Of a DNA stretch of 5,052 nt, positions 4,910 through 5,052 are shown in pieces. Under the pieces are notes generated by a model that was not told where the DNA came from, ran no database searches, and was given only the letters and a program-made list of their open reading frames with translations. This stretch comes from an uncultured Collinsella sp. Its GTDB lineage: Bacteria; Actinomycetota; Coriobacteriia; Coriobacteriales; Coriobacteriaceae. The first letter of the stretch is position 1; each line of letters begins with the position of its first letter. The stretch spans positions 1-5,052 of the forward strand of contig CABSNH010000121.1 of assembly GCA_902478985.1 (NCBI GenBank), in the 5' to 3' direction. A program made the position numbers and the translations under genes.

Positions 4910-5052
4910 GCGCAGACGAATCAAGGGGGAAAGTCGTTGATTCTTCGTTGCTTTAAGTAATTGATTTTTAAACAAAAAAGTCAGGCACTAAGTGCGCGCC
5001 ACGGGCACCTCCGTCCTTGTTATCGCGATAAACATACCATGAGTGGCGTACG

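Larger units (their letters stand above)
4721..5052. other. Non-coding, repeat-rich upstream region (332 bases)
   Basis: No convincing gene lies here. The stretch holds the operon promoter; a 10-base direct repeat (GATGTCTATC at 4774-4783 and 4829-4838); near-tandem 10-base units GGACGGTATC/GGACGGGATG (4813-4832); a long hairpin (4846-4899); exact tandem ACCAAACAT units (4858-4875); a second inverted repeat GAATCAA/TTGATTC (4918-4924, 4937-4943); an AT-rich tract (about 4944-4980); and a perfect 12-base palindrome TTATCGCGATAA (5020-5031). Plus-strand 4775-4960 and minus-strand 4975-4769 are open but lack ribosome sites and cover the promoter and hairpins, so I do not call them genes. At the right edge two minus-strand frames are open; see findings. 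Confidence 0.7.

Noticed and set aside
4775..4960. 61-codon plus-strand frame from ATG at 4775
   Set aside because: No Shine-Dalgarno site lies upstream, there is no recognisable domain, and the frame crosses the hairpin and T-tract.
4769..4975. 68-codon minus-strand frame from a TTG just upstream of the phosphatidyltransferase
   Set aside because: It lacks a ribosome binding site, uses a rare start, and covers the long hairpin and the predicted promoter.
5020..5031. Perfect palindrome TTATCGCGATAA as an operator
   Set aside because: A single 12-base palindrome with no promoter elements around it can arise by chance; kept only as a description of the region.
4900..5052. Riboswitch or T-box leader for a plus-strand gene starting at ATG 5039
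   Set aside because: No T-box or known riboswitch core sequence was found, and the ATG has no Shine-Dalgarno site upstream.

Overview
The window is a compact, minus-strand-dominated stretch of moderately high GC. The evidence suggests an actinomycete of the class Coriobacteriia (Collinsella/Olsenella-like), although no rRNA or marker gene is present to prove it. Three things point there. A GarA/OdhI-type FHA protein is paired with a two-domain MerR regulator of the FtsR/Rv1828 type, which is an actinobacterial gene pair. The NlpC/P60 domain has a GRYCRLGTTGTFMGW-like insert typical of coriobacterial hydrolases. The Shine-Dalgarno sites are of the AGAAAGGA type. The assignment is inference from recognised families, not from a search.

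Layout, read in the direction of transcription (right to left): an AT-rich non-coding region rich in short repeats and hairpins (4721-5052) carries a good promoter. It is followed by a CDP-alcohol phosphatidyltransferase (4720-4016, GTG start), a small FHA-domain phosphopeptide-binding protein (3949-3515), a MerR-family regulator (3511-2627), adenine phosphoribosyltransferase apt (2588-2058) and a secreted coiled-coil NlpC/P60 peptidoglycan hydrolase (2025-919). A strong Rho-independent terminator (894-854) closes this run. A separate transcription unit then starts with its own near-perfect -10 box and encodes a DegV-family fatty-acid-binding protein, cut by the left edge (743-1).

The first five genes lie head to tail with gaps of 66, 3, 38 and 32 bases and only one clear terminator, so they probably form one operon, perhaps with a weak internal promoter before the FHA gene. 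Together they cover membrane phospholipid synthesis, a Ser/Thr-kinase-linked signalling switch, a regulator related to the corynebacterial ftsZ activator FtsR, purine salvage and wall remodelling. This is a growth and envelope set.

The most interesting points are these. The FHA protein has a recognisable but degenerate copy of the GarA/OdhI phospho-switch motif (EATCVFR for ETTSVFR), which keeps only the PknB-type threonine. The upstream region has a long hairpin with a T-tract on the plus strand, where no plus-strand gene is visible, together with several short direct repeats, one of which overlaps the -35 box. I see no mobile element, CRISPR array, tRNA or rRNA.
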